A program made the position numbers and the translations under genes. The notes below the pieces were generated by a model. That model made no database searches and was not told the origin of the DNA. It saw nothing but the letters and a program-made list of their open reading frames with translations. DNA of 24,260 bases from Dunaliella salina (lineage: Eukaryota > Chlorophyta > Chlorophyceae > Chlamydomonadales > Dunaliellaceae). Location: assembly GCA_002284615.2 (NCBI GenBank), contig MU069540.1:394609-418868 (forward strand), in the 5' to 3' direction. Shown piece after piece: positions 19,701 to 24,260 of this stretch; position 1 is the first letter of the stretch, and the number at the start of each line of letters is the position of its first letter.

Positions 19701-20426
19701 AACAGCAGTATTGCTGTGTGGAGAGTCTTTAATTATATGTACCCGGCATGTACGATCCTGAAAGTTCAGTGATCCTGAATATCTCCTGAATATTGACACC
19801 AGGCTGACAGACCTGTCCTCGAACGAAGGACAATCAGGAGACATGCAAGGGGCTGTTTAATCTACATGCACTGGAGAGCACAATATCGTGCCATGCGTCT
19901 GCACGCAGATGAGGAAGAGCATCGGCGAACCCGCGTGTTGAGCCATCTGAGTGTGGTCAGCCGAGGGCTCTCAGGTCATTGTTCTTTCGAGCAGACTTCA
20001 CTTCGACAGCCTGATATACATTGACTTATCTGTGACAGTGCCCAACTCTGTTAGCAGGCTGTCACCCAAAACATTCAAGGGGGGCCCCCCCCCCCCCCCC
20101 CGCCCCTCCTCCTCCTGTTTGGTTTGACACTGAGAGAGGACACCTTCTTCCCTACTTTGATTCAGGAGCGTAAGCACACTCACTGTATGGAATCCAAGTC
20201 ACACATGACGGACTCGACACACACAGTCATTCATTCAACACATTGCATGAAGTTCCAGTCATACACGACACACGCAGGATTCCTGTCACTCACGGCATGC
20301 GCGCAACAGGCCACAAGAGGCGATACATTTTCATCAGCACAAGGTTCCGTGCCTGTTGGGACCTGCAGGATACTGGATGTTGGCAGCTCCGATGCCTACC
20401 TGGATGTGAAACGTAAAGCATGCACA

Positions 20427-20428
<2 letters not shown>
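19701..20428. other. Intron sequence without array; poly-G/poly-C run
   Basis: Unique sequence with G6C17 at 20079-20101 and a short direct repeat of cac-rich words around 20170-20290 (catgaagttccagtc/catggaatccaagtc types). No coding island recognised. Confidence 0.5.
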
Positions 20429-20476
<48 letters not shown>

Positions 20477-20477
20477 N

Positions 20478-20525
<48 letters not shown>

Positions 20526-20546
20526 CCTCTCTCGCCCATCCACTCC

Positions 20547-20577
<31 letters not shown>

Positions 20578-20588
20578 TCTCTCTCTCT

Positions 20589-20684
<96 letters not shown>

Positions 20685-20685
20685 T
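20429..20685. repeat. (CT)n microsatellite with one ambiguous base
   Basis: A long (CT)n tract interrupted by short variants at 20521-20545 and 20570-20595, with a single N at 20477. On the minus strand it is (GA)n. It lies inside the intron between the first two kinase exons of the window. Confidence 0.97.
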
Positions 20686-20964
20686 TCTCTATGTATATCA
20701 CCAACACCCGGATGACTTGGAGTCAATACAGGTGGTGCAGGGGCAAGCATGCATCAAACCAATCCGAACTTAAGTAGGAACAATCAATTATGTATCATGC
20801 TTGCATGGTTGGTGAAGTTACAATGGCGGTTCGTGAACTTGCAAATCAGTTGTGGGATCACTTGCCCTCATGTTGTTTATTCCTTGTCGGTGTCTCTACG
20901 AACATATTACGCATACCTTGTGCTTTGCATTGACTGGGGTGTCATATAAAGAGTCAGATGCATG

Positions 20965-22560
20965 ACACCTCAGGAAATGCAAACCACAAGGCATGCATTA
21001 TTATGTGCATAGACACCAACAAGGAATAAACAGCATGCGGACGCAGCACAAGTGGGCCCCAGCAGGGCGTTGGTGGGCATGACAAATTCACAGATGTGAA
21101 TGCAGAGCATAAGGCACACGCCAAGTGTGCTCAGAGGCAGCAATAAGGAACGGACAGGAATACATAGCATAAGGCACACGCTGTGTTGTGCTCAGAGGCT
21201 GCTAGCAGTCAGCCGGTTTGACTGGAGGCCTTCTTCTTCCTTGAGTGTGCTCAGAGGCAGCAATAAGGAACGGACAGCATCAGGGCGCGGCACCTGTGGG
21301 CCCCACCATGGTGTTGGCAGTATAGCCATGATATCTTGGAATTCAATATGAAGCTGAAGGCATGCATTAAGTATGCATGAATGAGCAGCATGAGGGCGCA
21401 ACACCTGTAGCCCCTGCATGGTTTTGGCGGCCATGACAGCTGGGTCTATGAGGAGAAGCACAAGGCACAGAGGCACCAACAAGGAATGAGCAGCATGAGG
21501 AAGACACGGAACCTGTGGGCCCCAGCATGGTGTTGGCAGCCATGGCACCTCGGTAAATGCTAGGCACCGGGCATATATTGTTTGTGCACGCAATAACCAA
21601 CAAGGAATGAGCAGCATGAGGTAGACGCAGCACTTCCGGCCCTGAGCATGGTGTTGGCAGCCATGGCACCTCGGTAAATGCGAAGCACAGGGCATGTATT
21701 GTTTGTGAATGCAGGCACCAACAAAAAAATGAGCGGCATGAAGGCGCAAGACCTGTGGGCCCCAGCATGGTGTTGGCGGCCATAACTTCTCGGTGATGGC
21801 AAGGCACAGGGCACGCATGGCATGTGCATGCAGTCACCAACAAGAAATGAGCAGCATGAGGTAGACACGGCACCTGTGGGCCCCAGCATGGTGTTGGCAA
21901 CCAAGATATTTCAGTACATGCATCATGCAAGGCTCACATCATGTGTGCACGCAGGCACCAACAAGGAATGAGCAGCATGAGGTAGACGCAGCACCTGTGG
22001 GCCCCAGCATGGAGTTGGCGGCCAAGACATCTCTGTACATGCAACGCGCAGGGCTCACGTTATGTGTGCACAGAGGCACCAACAAGCAATGAACAGCATG
22101 AGGTGTACGCAGCACCTGTTGGCCACAGCATGGAGTTGGCGGCCAAGACATCTCTGTACATGCAACGCGCAGGGCTCACGTTATGTGTGCACAGAGGCAC
22201 CAACAAGCAATGAGCAGCATGAGGTATACACAGCACCTGTTGGCCACAGCATGGAGTTGGCGGCCAAGACATCTCTGTACATGCAACGTGCAGGGCTCAC
22301 ATTATGTGTGCACAGAGGCACCAACAAGCCATGAACAGCATGAGGGCGCGGCACCTGTGAAACACAGCATGGAGTTGGCGGCCACGGTACCTCGGTAAGC
22401 GTGAAGCAGAAACACAAATCATGTGTGCACAGAGGCACCAACAAGGAATGAGCAGCATGAGGGCACGACACCTGTGGGTCCCAGCAAGGTGTTGCTGGCC
22501 TTGATGTCTTAGTAAATGCGAAGCACAGGGCATGCATTATGCATAGCCATGGGAAATTAG
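20965..22560 (-). repeat. About 120-bp donor-derived array from exon 23221-23356
   Basis: About 12 units. Plus-strand units contain cacctgtgggccccagcatg, then gtgttggcggccatgaca, then tctcggtaaatgc. The true exon end reads tacctgtgggccccagcagg, atgttggcggccttgatg, tctcgatggatgcgg. On the minus strand the units give GACAT..GCCGCCAACACCATG then CTGGGGCCCACAG and GT, so the catalytic-loop codons (IKAAN) and the 5' splice site are copied, with a recurrent change near ATCCTG. Units from about 21880 to 22330 are the most uniform (period 121-122). Confidence 0.95.
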
Positions 22561-22665
22561 CATCCCCCAACATGTAAAAGAGACTACCAATGACTTGCCG
22601 AGTCTCAAGCTCATCGATCCTCTGGGTCGGATTTTCAGTGATGCCCACCACATTCCTGCTGCTAC

Positions 22666-22810
22666 CTTTTGCCAAATGGACCCTTCAAGTCTCTACGAGC
22701 CTCGTGCTCGCTCAGGCTCCCAGACAGCGCTGTTATCTCGTCCTCCTCAAACTCATTCTCCTGGAGGGTTGCCCTTGCCTGATCCATCATGGTGTAGTAC
22801 AGACGTGCAG
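22666..22810 (-). pseudogene. Exon-like coding island foreign to the kinase
   Basis: On the minus strand AAACGTGTAG (acceptor) precedes a 145-bp stretch reading LYYTMMDQARATLQENEF, then EEDEITALSGSLSEHEARRD and LKGPFGK, before AAAAG/GTAGCAG (donor). The acidic, helix-like composition is unlike random intron. It begins with two bases and ends with two bases of split codons, whereas the host intron interrupts one codon after its first base, so inclusion would shift the kinase frame. It is likely a captured exon or a relic of a mobile element. Its first 40 or so bases are also present inverted immediately upstream. Family not recognised. Confidence 0.4.
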
Positions 22811-22857
22811 CTACACGTTTGTACTACACCATGATGGATCAGGCAAGGGCAACCCTC
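22764..22857. repeat. Inverted repeat, 37-bp perfect arms, 20-bp spacer
   Basis: Left arm 22764-22800 (starts gagggttgcccttgcc, ends ggtgtagtac) is the exact reverse complement of right arm 22821-22857. Pairing extends outward with a mismatch to about 22758/22863, and partly into the spacer. Transcript from either strand could form a long hairpin. Confidence 0.95.
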
Positions 22858-22985
22858 TAGGAGCCCAACCTTGATAATGTGTGCACTCATAGTATGTGCT
22901 CAAGGCATACAAGATGTGTGCAATATGTGAGGCAACAAGAAAAGAGCAGCAGTTCCCCTCAAGAGGACTCAGCTCCTGTGGGTCC

Positions 22986-23200
22986 CAGCAGGATGTTGAC
23001 GGCCATGACATCTGGGTAAATGCACAGGCACACAAAATGTGTGCGCAGAGGCACCAACAAAAGATGAGCAGCATGAGCGCCGCACCTGAGGGCCCCAGCA
23101 TGGTGTTGGCGGCCGCGACACCTCGGAGAATTTTTGGCAAATGCCAGACACAAGGCGTGCGTTGCGTGTGCACAGAGGCGACATTCACAACAAATGAACA
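22986..23200 (-). repeat. Donor-derived array, exon-proximal units
   Basis: Two units (about 22975-23030 and 23085-23140) of the same family as 20965-22560. The first keeps the exon-like caggatgttgacggccatga and so is closest to the true exon, as expected for the unit next to the seed. Confidence 0.85.
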
Positions 23201-23220
23201 GCACGAGGGAGGCGCGGTAC

Positions 23221-23356
23221 CTGTGGGCCCCAGCAGGATGTTGGCGGCCTTGATGTCTCGATGGATGCGGTTTTCGCTGTGCAGGTAGGCCAGGGCCACC
23301 AGGACCTCATGCAGGATGTAGGCCACAAATGACTCATCCAGCGGCCCATGCTGAAC
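23221..23356 (-). CDS. STE20-type kinase exon, catalytic loop (subdomain VIb)
   Basis: A 136-bp exon with acceptor GCTTCCCTGCAG before GTTCAGCATGG and donor GGGCCCACAG before GTACCGCGCC. It has 45 codons plus one base, reading VQHGPLDESFVAYILHEVLV, ALAYLHSEN and RIHRDIKAANILLGPT. HRDIKAANILL is the catalytic loop: Asp is the catalytic base, Lys the phosphate contact typical of Ser/Thr kinases and Asn the metal ligand. GPLDE-x-x-[VI]-A-x-I-L-x-E-[VI]-L matches helix E of STE20/GCK kinases. The N-lobe (P-loop, VAIK Lys, alphaC Glu) must be encoded beyond the right edge. Both ends of this exon have been amplified into the flanking introns (23400-24000 upstream, 20965-23200 downstream). Confidence 0.96.
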
Positions 23357-23399
23357 CTGCAGGGAAGCAGGAAGGAGGCCATGTATGACTCATCATGAA

Positions 23400-24000
23400 G
23401 CAGGAAGCAGGAAGCACATGCCACAAATGACTCATTCAGCGGCACATGCTGGACCTGCAGAGGAGTAGGGTGTAAGCCATGAATGACTCATCACAAAGCA
23501 GGAAGCAAGAAGCAGGAAGCTGGAAGCGCGCCACAACCAATTCATCCGGTGGCCCATGCTGGACTTGCAGAGGAGGAGTACGACATGTGCTTGCTTGCAA
23601 TTTTGCTGTGTGGGTGCGCCAGGGCTACTAGGACCTCATGCAGGATGTAGGCCGAAAAAAATTAATCCAGCAGCCCATGCTGGAGCTGCAGAGAAGCAGG
23701 ATATAGGCCATATATGACTGGTCACGAAGCAGGAGGCAGGATGTATGCCTCAAACGACTCATCCAGCGGCATGCACTGGACCTGCACAGGAGCAGGATGC
23801 AGGCCACAAATTACCCATCGCGAAGCCGGAAGCATGAAGCACACCACAATCGACTCATTGAGCGGCCTATGCTGGATCTGCAGAGGAAGAGTACGACATG
23901 TGCTTGCATGCAGTTTTGCTGTGTGGGTGCGCCAGGGCCAGGAGGACCTCATGCAGGGAGGTAGGCCATGAAGTCTCATCAAGAGAGCCATTCTGGTCAT
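23400..24000 (-). repeat. Acceptor-derived array upstream of exon 23221-23356
   Basis: Units of about 100-120 bp copy the acceptor and exon start: on the plus strand cacaaatgactcattcagc, ggcacatgctggacctgcag and aggagcaggatg. Copies lie near 23425-23465, 23535-23575, 23665-23700, 23755-23795 and 23850-23890. Two longer copies also include the later exon part (ctgtgtgggtgcgccagggc, then aggacctcatgcagg) at about 23608-23650 and 23918-23960. Several keep a CTGCAG acceptor. Confidence 0.9.
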
Positions 24001-24166
24001 GTGAAAGAAATGTATGGCATGCGCTTGTTTGCTCCGCGAATGTCACTTTTCTGGTGAGACCGCTATGTACCCCTTGCCTTGCAAGTTCAAAAAAACGAAA
24101 CAAAAAGACACAAAAGTAGCTTTGAACTGTACAGCTGGGCATGAATGAGCATATTCGAAAGTGAGC

Positions 24167-24167
<1 letters not shown>

Positions 24168-24211
<44 letters not shown>

Positions 24212-24219
24212 CCTGCGTG

Positions 24220-24260
<41 letters not shown>
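24168..24260. repeat. (GT)n microsatellite at the right edge
   Basis: A (GT)n tract interrupted at about 24206-24222 by gcgtgcctgcgtgcatg. It runs off the window end. The preceding 24001-24167 shows no feature. Confidence 0.95.

Larger units (their letters stand above)
22561..22985. other. Non-array insert splitting the donor-derived array
   Basis: About 420 bp unrelated to the 120-bp units. It contains a protein-like minus-strand island (22666-22810), another minus-strand frame reading NPTQRIDELETRQVIGSLF (about 22575-22635), and a large inverted repeat (22764-22857). Array units resume at about 22985. Confidence 0.6.

Noticed and set aside
20290..20777. Ser/Leu or Arg/Glu dipeptide repeat proteins
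   Set aside because: Translations of the (CT)n microsatellite, with an ambiguous base inside.
20965..23200. CRISPR-like regular spacing of about 120 bp
   Set aside because: Units are diverged along their whole length, have no conserved short repeat with unique spacers, and match a kinase exon in a eukaryotic gene.

Overview
This is nuclear DNA of an intron-rich eukaryote. A chlorophyte green alga, perhaps Dunaliella-like, is my best guess. The reasons are GC-rich coding islands with canonical GT-AG borders, kinase sequence closest by eye to the plant/algal SIK1-type STE20 kinases, a Q/S/P/G/A-rich tail exon, TTTAGGG-like motifs and many (CA)n, (CT)n and (GAT)n tracts. No bacterial-type gene, rRNA or tRNA was found. 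The organism call is inference.

One split gene on the minus strand accounts for every convincing coding island. It encodes a Ser/Thr protein kinase of the STE20/GCK group (SIK1/MAP4K/MST-like). In transcription order (right to left) the kinase exons are 23221-23356 (catalytic loop), 19039-19214 (DFG to subdomain IX), 17411-17535 (subdomain X) and 12779-12928 (subdomain XI). Tail exons follow at about 12472-12544, 11314-11417, 9900-10010, 6836-6918, 5127-5220 and 2551-3080. Weaker candidates lie at about 10893-10917, 8335-8364 and 1311-1354. Reading phases agree across all three kinase-kinase junctions and across 6836/5127/2551. The N-lobe exons lie beyond the right edge and the 3' end of the gene was not identified.

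The striking feature is the introns. Nearly every one is filled with a tandem array whose unit is a diverged copy of the neighbouring exon-intron junction: the splice site plus about 15-70 bp of the exon. Acceptor-derived arrays lie upstream of the exons at 23356, 19214, 17535, 12928, 11417, 10010, 8364, 6918, 5220 and 3080. Donor-derived arrays lie downstream of the exons at 23221, 2551 and probably 1311. The 12928 acceptor family has grown into a higher-order satellite (a trimer of about 49-bp monomers, about 147 bp in all). One donor sits directly on a (GT)n microsatellite. I call these splice-junction-seeded intronic satellites; this is the main candidate for something undescribed.

Inside the introns there are also segments that interrupt arrays (about 8546-9430 and 15853-16338), two exon-like coding islands that cannot be read in the kinase phase (22666-22810 and 16029-16119), a strong inverted repeat (22764-22857), a head-to-head telomere-like motif (636-684), and an assembly gap inside a (CA)n tract (12114-12148).
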